Made by a program: the position numbers and the translations under genes. The notes beneath the pieces are model-generated. The model did no database searches. It was not told where the DNA came from and saw only the letters and a program-made list of their open reading frames with translations. DNA of 64,000 nt from JANOBD01 sp031411495 (lineage in GTDB: Bacteria > Planctomycetota > Phycisphaerae > Tepidisphaerales > Tepidisphaeraceae). Below are positions 48,693-57,084 of this stretch, piece after piece (positions within the stretch are counted from its first letter, which is position 1; each line of letters starts with the position of its first letter). The DNA lies in contig JANOBD010000148.1 in the NCBI GenBank assembly GCA_031411495.1, forward strand, positions 124,001 through 188,000, read 5' to 3'.

Positions 48693-49522
48693 CAGCGCAC
48701 TCCGTTCAGATCTTTCGGAGCGACGATGACGTTGATGCCGGCCTGGCGATACTGCGTCAATTGTGCGTGGCTGATCTCGGCATCTGTGACCAGGCCCGCC
48801 CAATCGCGCAGGTTCCCGAACTTGGTCAGCGCGTTGCGATCGAGCTTGGAACTGTCGGCGACGACGTAGACCTTCGACGCCGCCTTTACGGCGACCATCA
48901 GCAGTCGAGCGATGCTGAGCGACGCGTTGTAGACGTTTCCCTCGCCGTCAACACCGTCTGCGCCGAGGAAAGCGACGTCCGCGTGCAGCGTGTTGAGATT
49001 CGATTCCGTGATCGGGCCTTCGAGGTCCGGCGAGTCGCGACGCAGGAAACCGCCGAGCAAAAGGATGTCGGCGTTGCCGGAGCGCTGCATCACCGACGCG
49101 ATCGGCAGCGACGTGGTGATGACGGTGAAATGGGCCACGCGGCGCAGTTGCCGCGCGACAGCGAGTGTCGTCGTGCCGGAGTCGAACAGGACGGATTGAC
49201 CCTCCTTCACGATGGCGGCGGCGGCCAGCCCGATCGCTTCCTTCTGCTGACGTCGGTGCTGGGCTCGCTGCAGGAACTGGAACTCGAAGCGGACATTCTC
49301 CACCGGCGATGCGCCGCCGTGCGTCCGCAGGAGCAACCCCTCTTCGGCCAGCGCCTGCAGATCGCGACGGATCGTCATATCGCTGACCTGGAGCAGTTCG
49401 GCGAGGGCGTCGACGGACCGCTCGCCGCCTTGATGAAGCAATTCGAGGATTTTTCGTTGTCGGCCGGTCTGCATGGGAGTCGGAAAAGCAGCGATGTTCG
49501 AGTTGTGTTCGATTTTGTTCAT
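48692..49522 (-). CDS. DeoR/GlpR family transcriptional regulator
   Basis: A 276-residue repressor-type regulator. The N-terminal HTH (about residues 18-75) is GRQRKILELLHQGGERSVDALAELLQVSDMTIRRDLQALAEEG, followed by the linker LLLRTHGGA. The DeoRC sensor domain has SVLFDSGTTTLAVARQL, VITTSLPIASVM, LLLGGFLRRDSPDLEGPI and AFLGADGVD, which bind a sugar phosphate. It is first in the nagA operon and divergent from the ceramidase-like gene, with only 17 bp between start codons. The repeats at 49495-49522 overlap its own start, suggesting autoregulation of both arms. Confidence 0.94.
   Translation of the reverse strand: MNKIEHNSNIAAFPTPMQTGRQRKILELLHQGGERSVDALAELLQVSDMTIRRDLQALAEEGLLLRTHGGASPVENVRFEFQFLQRAQHRRQQKEAIGLAAAAIVKEGQSVLFDSGTTTLAVARQLRRVAHFTVITTSLPIASVMQRSGNADILLLGGFLRRDSPDLEGPITESNLNTLHADVAFLGADGVDGEGNVYNASLSIARLLMVAVKAASKVYVVADSSKLDRNALTKFGNLRDWAGLVTDAEISHAQLTQYRQAGINVIVAPKDLNGVR
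49494..49522 (-). promoter_or_regulatory. Candidate operator: three phased TGTTC repeats
   Basis: TGTTCGA occurs at 49495-49501 and 49506-49512, and TGTTCAT at 49516-49522, an 11- and then 10-bp step, i.e. one DNA turn. The first copy extends to GATGTTCGAG, which matches the core ATGTTCGA of the E. coli GlpR half-site. The third overlaps the regulator start codon. Location between the divergent arms fits an operator bound by the DeoR-family regulator. Confidence 0.55.
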
Positions 49523-49539
49523 TGTAAACTCATTCGATC

Positions 49540-50889
49540 ATGACGCAAGCAGGAAGCACGAATTCTGAGAGCCCATCGTTGGTGGCCGGTGGCGCGGTAC
49601 GCGACATCACCCCGCCCGTTCCTTCGTTCTTGTATGGGTATCCCAGTGTGTCGCGCCACAGCACCGGCGTGCACGATCCGCTCGAATGCAACGCCTTGTG
49701 GATTGAATCAGGCGGCAACGCGACGCTGCTTCTGGCCAATGATCTGATCTACGTCGGCCGGGCACTGGTGGCGCGCGTGCGCGAGCGAATCTGTGCGAAG
49801 CTGCCGATCAACAAGGATGGCATCCTCATCAGCGCGACCCATACGCACTCGGGCCCGGTGGTGGTGAAGTGCGTGGCGGACGATCGCAATCGAGCAGTCC
49901 CGGAGCCGGATGCCGAATACCTCGGCGACGTGGAGGACGCGATGGTCGCTGCGGCGACCGAGGCCTATGCGAGCCGCGTTCCCGCCGAAGCGGGTTGGAC
50001 GCTCGCGGCCGCGCCCGGAATCGGAACCAACCGTCATCACATCGATGGCCCTTCGGATCTGGAGGTTCCAATCCTCGCGATTCGCGGCGCGGCACATCGG
50101 CGCCTGATCGGGCTGTCGTTGATTGCCACGATGCATCCCACGGTACTGCATGAAGATTCGCTCCTGGTCAGCGGCGACTTCCTCGGCATCGCGCGACAGC
50201 AGATTCGGGAGCGCCTCGGCGCCTCTCTGCCCGTCCTGGTTCACGTCGGCGCTTGTGGCGACCAGAGCCCGAGGCATGTCGTACGCGCCAACACCTTTGC
50301 GGAGGCCGAACGGATCGCGACCTGTCTGAGCGCGCCGGTGTGCGAGGCGACAGATCGAGTCGAGTGGAGCAGCACACCGCGCATCGCCACGGCGAGCGAT
50401 GTCGTGGAGTTGAAGATTCGCGACCTGCCGAGTGTCGCTTCGGCCACGGCATTGCTGGAGGAGGCGACAAACGTGCTGAACCAACGATCGGCCGACGGTG
50501 CCGATCGCGCGAGCGTCCGCACCTCCGAGTGCGATGTGTTCGGTGCTCAATCGACACTGCAACTCGCCAAGCTCGATGCGGCCGGGGAGCTTCGCCGGCG
50601 TGTCGAGGATAGTCGGCTGGCAGAAGTGATGGTGATGCGCATCGGATCGCGTCGAATCATCGCCTGGCCCGGCGAATGGTTTGTCGAATTTCAGAAAGCC
50701 ATCCGATCGCGGTTTCCGGACTGCCACATCATCACGATGGCCAACGGCGAGTTGCAGGGCTACGTGGTCACGGAAGAGGCCGCGCGCAAGCGATGGTACG
50801 AGGCCGGCAACGCCGTGTTCGATTCGCCGTCGACCCGCGACGCGGTACTTGCTTTGACTGAATCATTGCTCCACCGCGGGGTACCATGA
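49540..50889 (+). CDS. Neutral/alkaline ceramidase-like amidohydrolase
   Basis: 449 residues. The N-terminal AGGAVRDITPPVPSFLYGY and the zinc motif SATHTHSGP (about residues 96-104) match the neutral/alkaline non-lysosomal ceramidase domain, whose HxHS supplies metal ligands. IATMHPTVLHEDSLLVSGDFLG and HVGACGDQSPRH correspond to further active-site segments. No signal peptide is present, whereas ceramidases are usually exported, so it probably acts in the cytosol on a soluble N-acyl compound. It overlaps the FGGY kinase by ATGA. Confidence 0.82.
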   Translation: MTQAGSTNSESPSLVAGGAVRDITPPVPSFLYGYPSVSRHSTGVHDPLECNALWIESGGNATLLLANDLIYVGRALVARVRERICAKLPINKDGILISATHTHSGPVVVKCVADDRNRAVPEPDAEYLGDVEDAMVAAATEAYASRVPAEAGWTLAAAPGIGTNRHHIDGPSDLEVPILAIRGAAHRRLIGLSLIATMHPTVLHEDSLLVSGDFLGIARQQIRERLGASLPVLVHVGACGDQSPRHVVRANTFAEAERIATCLSAPVCEATDRVEWSSTPRIATASDVVELKIRDLPSVASATALLEEATNVLNQRSADGADRASVRTSECDVFGAQSTLQLAKLDAAGELRRRVEDSRLAEVMVMRIGSRRIIAWPGEWFVEFQKAIRSRFPDCHIITMANGELQGYVVTEEAARKRWYEAGNAVFDSPSTRDAVLALTESLLHRGVP

Positions 50890-52229
50890 ACACGGCGGCT
50901 CACATCCTCGCGATCGATCTCGGCACGACCAACTTCAAGGCCGCGCTCTTTGACGAACGCGGCCGGCTTCTTGCGCTCTCCCGCGCGGCGTCGCCCGTTG
51001 TCGCATCAAACGGAAGGGCGGAAATGCCAGTTGACGCCTTTCACGCTGCGCTGGTCGACCTGATCGCCGACCTTTCGAACCGCGCCGAGCTTGCGAGCGT
51101 CCGGGGAATCTCCTTCTCTTCGCAGGCGAACAGCTTCGCACTGTTTGACGGCGCGAACCGGCCGATCACGCCGATCATTCTCTGGACGGACGATCGCGCC
51201 CGCGGCGGCGATGAGCCGCTCAATCGCATCGCCGATCTTCATGTCACCAGCGGCGTGCCGCATGTCGATCACGAGTTCGCGCAGGCCAAGCTCCGCTGGA
51301 TCGCGGCACATGATCCGGCGACGGCGCAGCGCGCGCGAAAGATTTCGTTCATCAGCGACCTGCTGGTGGAGTGGATGACTGGCAGGCACGCCTCTGAACT
51401 GGGCCTTGCCTGTCTCACCGCGCTCGCGACGCACACGGAAAGTCGCTGGGATCCTGCCCGACTCGGGCTTCTCGGCTTGCCGTCGATGCAATGGCCATCG
51501 CTTGTTCGGCCGGCGACAGATGTGGGGCCGATCTTGCCGGATGTCGCGGATCGCCTGCGCCTCCCGCGGTCCGCCCGGCTCTTCATGGGTTGCCTCGACC
51601 AATACGCGGGCGCGATCGGCACCGGCGCCGTCCTGCCAGGCAGCGTTTGCGAAACCACCGGCACTGTGCTGGCGGCTGTCGCGTGCAGACATTCTGGAAC
51701 GCCCCCTCCCGGGCCAAGCGTCTATGTCGGTCCCTCGTTCGCGACAGATCGTGTCTTTCACATGACCTTTTCGTCGACATCGGCGAACCTGCTGGAATGG
51801 TATCGAACGAAGTTTGCAGCCTCAGCGTCGTTCGACGAACTGATTCGGCTTGCCGCGAGCGAGCCCGGCTGTGCGAAGCTCGGCGCAATTCGATCATCCG
51901 TCGGCGACGCATTCGATGAAGATGTTCTCCGACACCGGCCGGGGGAAATCGTGAACGGAATCATGCACCGCGTGTGCGAGGAACTGGGCCGGCTTCTTGA
52001 GGAACTGAAGGTGACCGGGAGCCCCGTTCGTTCCGCGGGCGGCGGCGCTCGAAGCGACGCGTGGCTGCAGATGAAGGCCGATCACTTGGGCGTACCGATC
52101 CAAGCCGCATCAACCGAAGAACCGACGTGCCGTGGCGCGGCGATGCTGGCGGCGAATGGATTGGGAATCGGCTCGATCGATGAACTGTCCGCGACATGGT
52201 GCCCGTCGCGCGCGACCTTCCTGAAGTGA
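50886..52229 (+). CDS. FGGY-family carbohydrate kinase
   Basis: A 447-residue sugar kinase of the xylulokinase/glycerol kinase fold. The phosphate-1 motif is ILAIDLGTTNFKAALFDERG (about 8-27), and LWTDDRA precedes the catalytic Asp region. The C-terminal domain has SVRSAGGGARSDAWLQMKADHLGVPIQ and a final TCRGAAMLAANGLG segment. Substrate is not predictable. The kinase could produce the phosphosugar on which NagA and the NagB-like enzyme act. The start codon overlaps the ceramidase-like stop. Confidence 0.9.
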   Translation: MNTAAHILAIDLGTTNFKAALFDERGRLLALSRAASPVVASNGRAEMPVDAFHAALVDLIADLSNRAELASVRGISFSSQANSFALFDGANRPITPIILWTDDRARGGDEPLNRIADLHVTSGVPHVDHEFAQAKLRWIAAHDPATAQRARKISFISDLLVEWMTGRHASELGLACLTALATHTESRWDPARLGLLGLPSMQWPSLVRPATDVGPILPDVADRLRLPRSARLFMGCLDQYAGAIGTGAVLPGSVCETTGTVLAAVACRHSGTPPPGPSVYVGPSFATDRVFHMTFSSTSANLLEWYRTKFAASASFDELIRLAASEPGCAKLGAIRSSVGDAFDEDVLRHRPGEIVNGIMHRVCEELGRLLEELKVTGSPVRSAGGGARSDAWLQMKADHLGVPIQAASTEEPTCRGAAMLAANGLGIGSIDELSATWCPSRATFLK

Positions 52230-52332
52230 AGGGCATCGGATGCGTCAGTAGAGAGACCGACCCCGGACTACAGTCGTGCAGCCAAAGGCATCTGTCGATT
52301 CGTCATTTGGCGAAGAGCCCGTGCTTTCGAAG

Positions 52333-52406
52333 CGTTCCCGGCGGGGCTCGAACCTGCAACCTTCGGCTTCGGAGGCCAACGCTCTATCCAATTGAGCTAC
52401 GGGAAC
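52333..52406 (-). tRNA. tRNA-Arg (CCG)
   Basis: The minus strand folds as a tRNA with acceptor GTTCCCG/CGGGAAC, D-arm GCTCAATTGGATAGAGC, anticodon stem-loop TTGGC-CTCCGAA-GCCGA giving anticodon CCG, and T-arm GCAGGTTCGAGCCCCGC-like. CCA is not encoded. Length is 74 nt. Confidence 0.95.
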
Positions 52407-52515
52407 GTTGCATCAAGACTATCGCGCTGCGACTCGGTCGGCAAGGTGCATCGATCCACGCGAGTTCTTGCCCTAACTGTGATCGATCCGCATCCGACTT
52501 TCCGCATTGCAATCG

Positions 52516-55500
52516 TTACGGGATCACCGCTTCGAGTGCGTTGGTCGGCAGCGAGTTGCCCCCGCCGCCGAGCGCGACGATTCGGTACTCGTACACGACG
52601 CCGGCGATGGTGCTCGAATCGAAATACGCCTGCATACCCGGGCCGACGCTGGCGAGGTCTTCCCAGATCCAGCCGCGGTAGCGGCGCTGGATGCGGAAGC
52701 CGGTTTCGTTGGTCGAGTTGTCGGTCCATCGCAAAGAGACCGACTTGTTTGCGTTCACGGTGAGCCCGAAATTGCCCGGCGTGTTGGGCACGCCGGTCCC
52801 GCCGGGCGTGGTGACGACGGCGGTATTGGTCGGCGCCGAATCGATGCCGGCATTTGTTGCGATGACCTGGTACTCGTAGGTCGTCGCGGCGACGACCGTC
52901 GTATCGGCGAAGACCCGTGCATTAGCGGCCGTCGTCGCGATCCGTGCAAATGTTGCGCCGACGATTCGGCGCTCGACATAAAATCCGGTTTCGTTCGAGC
53001 TGTTATCGCTCCAGGCGAGATCGACGCGCGTTCCGCTGGGCGCGGTCGCGGTGAGCGCCGAGGGCGGCGTCGGCGCCTGCAGGCCAATGTTGGCGGTGTT
53101 GACCGTCACCGGGTCACTCCACGCGCTGGTGCCGACCGCGTTCTTGGCGGCGACGTGATACTCGTACACCACGTTGCCGATCGCCGTCGTATCCAGGAAC
53201 GTCACGGCATTCGCGCCCAGAGCGGGCAAGTCTTCCCACACCCAGCCGGCGAAGCGGCGCTGGATCACATAAGACGTTTCGTTGCTCGCGTTGTCCGTCC
53301 AATTGAGCCGCACTTGCGGGCCCGCCAGAACGGTGGATGAAAGCGCGGTCGGCGCGGCGGGGAGCGTGGACGTTCCCGTCGTCGTGGCGATTGCAATGTT
53401 CGAATAGCTCGATGCGCCGGCCGAGTTGGACGCGTAGGCCCGATAGTGATATTCGGTGCCTGCGCCGAGTCCGTCATCAACGTAGCTCGTCGTGTTCGCG
53501 CCGCGCAGGCCGATCTGCGACCACGTCCCGGCCGAGCCGAGGCGGCGCTCGATGGCGAACTGCGTTTCGTTGTTCGAATTGTCGAGCCAGGTGAGTGAGA
53601 TTTGCGAAGTGCTGAGCGCGACTCCAGCGAGCCCGCTCGGAGCGGTCGGCGGAGTTGTGTAGGTGGCCGAGTAGGTCGGGTTCGTCAGCGGGGCGATGAT
53701 CGCCTGGCTGGCGTTGCCGCCCTGGCTCCAACTGACAAAGCCGTAATTGGTCGAGCCGATCGTCTGTGGCGAGATCGCGGCGACCGCGCTCGTGGAGTTC
53801 GTGATGACCGTTCGTGAGAACGGCGTGACATATTCGGTGCCGTTGAAAGCGATGCGCATTCCGCTCGGCGACGAGGTGAAGTTGATCGTTGTCGTGCGCG
53901 GGTCGACGCGCAGCGACTGCGTCGTAGAGCGGCCCTGCGAGTCGGTCGCGGTCAGACGGATCATGAGCCAGCTCGGGTACTCGTGATCTGGCGCGACGAA
54001 GCTGCCGCTGGCGACGCCTGCCACGTTGGTGATGACGTGCTCGTGGGTGTTTGTCGGGTCGATCTCATTGCCGTGAACCAAAACGAGTTGCCAACTGAGT
54101 GACGCGGCGCCGAGCGCGCCATCTTCCGGATCGGTAGCGCTGCCGGAGAAGTTGATCGTATCACCCACTTTCCAGCCGAGCGAAGCGCCGGGTGAACTGA
54201 TGGTCGGCACCGGCGGCTGGTTGTTGTTGGCGGCGACCGAGAAGAGCGCGTTGGTCGGCACCGTCGTCATCGCGCCGCCGGGCCGCTGCCATTCCAGTTT
54301 CATCTGAGCGTCGCCGGTATTCTCGTAGTGGTCGAGGCGGATGTCGTAGAGCTGGCCGGCGGTGAGGTTGATCGTTCCCGTCCACGCGGTGGCGGACTGG
54401 TCGACGAAGTGGTCGATGATGAGCTGGTTGTTCACCCAGAGCCGCGTGCCGTCATCGCTGGTGGTGCGGAAGGTGTAGCTGCCGGACTCGATCGCCTGGA
54501 TCTTGCCGAGCCAGCGGGCGCTGAATGTGTCGGGCGCGATGGCCGTGTCCGGCGAGCCGCTGCCCCAGTTGAAGTCGATCACCGGATCGACGCGGGTGAT
54601 TGTCGTGCCGGTGAAGTCCATGTTGTTGTAGTACGTCGCGGCGAGACCGTCGCCGGCGTAGAACTTGATCTCCGCCACGTCGCCGAAACTGCCGGCCGGG
54701 CTTAGGTAGCGCACGTAGCGGAAGTTCTGCCCGCCCGCGTTGACGTTCACCGTCGTATAAGTACCGGTCGGCGGAGCCGAGGAGATGGTGGCGAGATTCA
54801 CCACGCCGCTGGCGAAGGTGGGATCGTTTGAGCCTTGGAGGATGCCGCCGACCATGCGGGAGGCGTATCCGGTGCGCGGCGAAAACTTGATGGTGCGCAC
54901 CCAGCGGGCGGTGCCGAGATCGAGGCCGGCCCAGTTGTCATTCGCGCTCGGTCCGTCGAAGAAAGTGGTGAGATCGTTGTCGAACGCCTTATCCCGCGTG
55001 GTGCCGGAGTTGTTAAACGAGCCGGCCGTGCCGATGACGGTGCCCGCGAGCGCGCCGTCGTTGGCTGAACTGTCGGCGAAGACGAACTTGCCGATACGGC
55101 CGCCGGTGAGGTCGGCATAGTAGAGCGCGCCGTCGGGCCCGACGACCAGATCGACCGCGCCCGCGCCGAGCGCGCGGAACACCTGCCGCGTGGCCGGGTT
55201 CGGCAGGCCGTCAACGCCTCGGTACATCACGTAGACCTGCCTGCGGGCGTAGTCGGTGAAGAACATCGCGCCGGTGTAGGCGGCCGGGAAGGCGGACGCG
55301 TTGTAGAACGCGATGCCGGTGGGCGTGCTTCCGCCGGTCGGTTCGCCGGATCCTGGAACGACTTGTTCGCTGTGTGCATAGTAGAAGTACGGCGCAGTGA
55401 CGGCGCTGGAGCCCTGGGCGTACAGATTCTCCAGGATTGGCAGGTTCAGGCCGTCGTAGCCGGGTTGACGACCCGCGCCTTCGTACGCGGGCCAGCCGAA

Positions 55501-56775
55501 GTTCTCGCCGACCGTGTCGGATGAGTTCGTGATGCGATTGATTTCTTCGTAGGTGTTCCAGCCGGTCTCGGCGATCCAGATTTCGCTCGTGCCGGGGCGG
55601 AACGTAAAGCGGAACGGATTGCGCAGGCCGTGGGCGATGATCCGCTTGGCGTTAGCGTCCGAGATCGAGGCGAATGGATTGTTCGGCGCGGCCGCGCCGG
55701 TGTTCGGATCGATGCGGATGACCGAGCCGTCGAGCGATTGCGCATCGCCGTTGGTGCGGATGTCCTGCGAGCGGGTCGCGCCGCCTTCGTTCGCCGGATC
55801 GCCGAACCCGTTAGGGAACTGTCCGTAGTCGGTGGTGTTAAAGCTCGCGCCGTCGCCGCCGGAGCCATAAAGATAGCCGTCCGGGCCGAAGTTGAGATCG
55901 CCGATGCTGTGGCTGGGGAACTGCTGTTGCCAATCGTTGACGAGGACGAGTTCCGAGCCGGTCATGGAATTGCCGCTGGCGGTGAGTCGCGCGAGCCGGC
56001 CACTGACGGTGGTAGAGCCGTCGTTCGCGCCGGGGTCGTCATCCGTGTTGGCGGTTCCCCATTTGGGCGCCGTGCCGTTCACGTCGCCGTCGTAGGTGTA
56101 GAGGACGTAGATGTAAGGCCGGCCCGCGGTGAATTGTGGATCGAGCGTCATGCCGAGCAGGCCGCGATCCCAGAAGTTGTGCACCTTGGTGCGGAAGTCG
56201 GCGAAGATGTCGGGCGTGGAGTCGGTGAGGCTGTCGAAGACCTTGATGACGCCGCGCTTCTCGGCGACGAAGACGCGGCCATCTGCCGCGAACTCGACGG
56301 CGGTGGGATTGATCAGGCCAGAGTACGCGGTCGCTTCGCTGAAGACGGGCGCGCCCGTGGTGAAGCGCGCGAAGTAGTCGGCCGAGAGCGCGGAAGCATC
56401 CGACCCTCGAACCCCGCTCGATCCGCCGACGATGCGCAGGTTGAAGTACGTGTTGGTGCTGGCGAGATTGGCTGTCGGGTCGATCGTGAGCACGCGCGAA
56501 GTGGCGTTGTAGCTCAGCGCGGTCGCCAGCGTGTTGCCGCTGAAGTCCGAGAGGATGACGGTCGAGCTGTTAAGCGTCGTCGCGTCCATCGCGCTGCCGA
56601 ACGTCACGCTCAGATTCGCGCTGGTCGAGACATTCTGTTGGCCGTTGAACGGCACTGTGGAGGCGAGCGATGCGAGAAGGACGCGAGATTCGAGATTCTC
56701 GATGCGATAGCAGCGAGAATCGAAAACCGAACCACGTGCCAAACGACTGAGTAACGACCTGCGATTCATGCACAC
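52516..56775 (-). CDS. Large secreted protein: LEPR-XLL, PQQ dehydrogenase-like, PA14 and four FN3 domains
   Basis: 1419 residues. The N-terminus RIENLESRVLLA (about 24-35) is a LEPR-XLL-type planctomycete surface motif. An Ig-like SbsA domain (about 40-145) precedes a glucose/sorbosone dehydrogenase beta-propeller, recognisable by FAADGRVFVAEKRGVIKVFD, LNFGPDGYLYGSGGDG and HGLRNPFRFTFRPG. Next come a discoidin-like segment (FDNDLTTFFDG, about 600-720), a PA14 domain (GLAATYYNNMDFTGT, about 725-870), Ig-like domains and four FN3 repeats, each with an (S/N)NETxF-type strand. It is probably a carbohydrate-binding or sugar-oxidising surface enzyme. A start at 56769 is equally possible. Confidence 0.9.
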   Translation of the reverse strand: MCMNRRSLLSRLARGSVFDSRCYRIENLESRVLLASLASTVPFNGQQNVSTSANLSVTFGSAMDATTLNSSTVILSDFSGNTLATALSYNATSRVLTIDPTANLASTNTYFNLRIVGGSSGVRGSDASALSADYFARFTTGAPVFSEATAYSGLINPTAVEFAADGRVFVAEKRGVIKVFDSLTDSTPDIFADFRTKVHNFWDRGLLGMTLDPQFTAGRPYIYVLYTYDGDVNGTAPKWGTANTDDDPGANDGSTTVSGRLARLTASGNSMTGSELVLVNDWQQQFPSHSIGDLNFGPDGYLYGSGGDGASFNTTDYGQFPNGFGDPANEGGATRSQDIRTNGDAQSLDGSVIRIDPNTGAAAPNNPFASISDANAKRIIAHGLRNPFRFTFRPGTSEIWIAETGWNTYEEINRITNSSDTVGENFGWPAYEGAGRQPGYDGLNLPILENLYAQGSSAVTAPYFYYAHSEQVVPGSGEPTGGSTPTGIAFYNASAFPAAYTGAMFFTDYARRQVYVMYRGVDGLPNPATRQVFRALGAGAVDLVVGPDGALYYADLTGGRIGKFVFADSSANDGALAGTVIGTAGSFNNSGTTRDKAFDNDLTTFFDGPSANDNWAGLDLGTARWVRTIKFSPRTGYASRMVGGILQGSNDPTFASGVVNLATISSAPPTGTYTTVNVNAGGQNFRYVRYLSPAGSFGDVAEIKFYAGDGLAATYYNNMDFTGTTITRVDPVIDFNWGSGSPDTAIAPDTFSARWLGKIQAIESGSYTFRTTSDDGTRLWVNNQLIIDHFVDQSATAWTGTINLTAGQLYDIRLDHYENTGDAQMKLEWQRPGGAMTTVPTNALFSVAANNNQPPVPTISSPGASLGWKVGDTINFSGSATDPEDGALGAASLSWQLVLVHGNEIDPTNTHEHVITNVAGVASGSFVAPDHEYPSWLMIRLTATDSQGRSTTQSLRVDPRTTTINFTSSPSGMRIAFNGTEYVTPFSRTVITNSTSAVAAISPQTIGSTNYGFVSWSQGGNASQAIIAPLTNPTYSATYTTPPTAPSGLAGVALSTSQISLTWLDNSNNETQFAIERRLGSAGTWSQIGLRGANTTSYVDDGLGAGTEYHYRAYASNSAGASSYSNIAIATTTGTSTLPAAPTALSSTVLAGPQVRLNWTDNASNETSYVIQRRFAGWVWEDLPALGANAVTFLDTTAIGNVVYEYHVAAKNAVGTSAWSDPVTVNTANIGLQAPTPPSALTATAPSGTRVDLAWSDNSSNETGFYVERRIVGATFARIATTAANARVFADTTVVAATTYEYQVIATNAGIDSAPTNTAVVTTPGGTGVPNTPGNFGLTVNANKSVSLRWTDNSTNETGFRIQRRYRGWIWEDLASVGPGMQAYFDSSTIAGVVYEYRIVALGGGGNSLPTNALEAVIP

Positions 56776-57084
56776 CGCCCGAAGAGTTGGAGATGCGATA
56801 GTGTGTCTGATCGTTTCGTCGCGGCAACTCGTTCCGAGTTATAAGAAGCGGTTCGCAGGCCCGGACCGTTAAGCACGGCGCGATTTGCGGCCCGTTACCA
56901 TCCATCCGAAGAAGGCGGAAAGTGCCCGCCAAGTTCGTCGCGAACGCAGCGAGCGGAGAAACCCAACATGGAAAGGGTATTTCGATTCCAGGGCGCGCAT
57001 CAAACACCGCTGCCTCGCGAGAACGTCTCGCGAGGCAGCGTGTATGACACATCCGAGATTCGTTTGGGCAGATCAGCCGTTGGG
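56776..57084. other. Intergenic region with strong hairpin
   Basis: 309 bp without a credible gene. It contains the 15-bp stem-loop at 57009-57041 and should hold the promoter of the large secreted protein, which reads leftward. Confidence 0.6.
57009..57041 (-). terminator. Long perfect hairpin after the TadG-like gene
   Basis: CGCTGCCTCGCGAGA (57009-57023) pairs perfectly over 15 bp with TCTCGCGAGGCAGCG (57027-57041) around a 3-nt loop. It lies 43 bp past the stop of the gene ending at 57085. The following minus-strand GTGTTTGATG is only weakly T-rich, so it could be a stability hairpin rather than a classic terminator. Confidence 0.6.
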
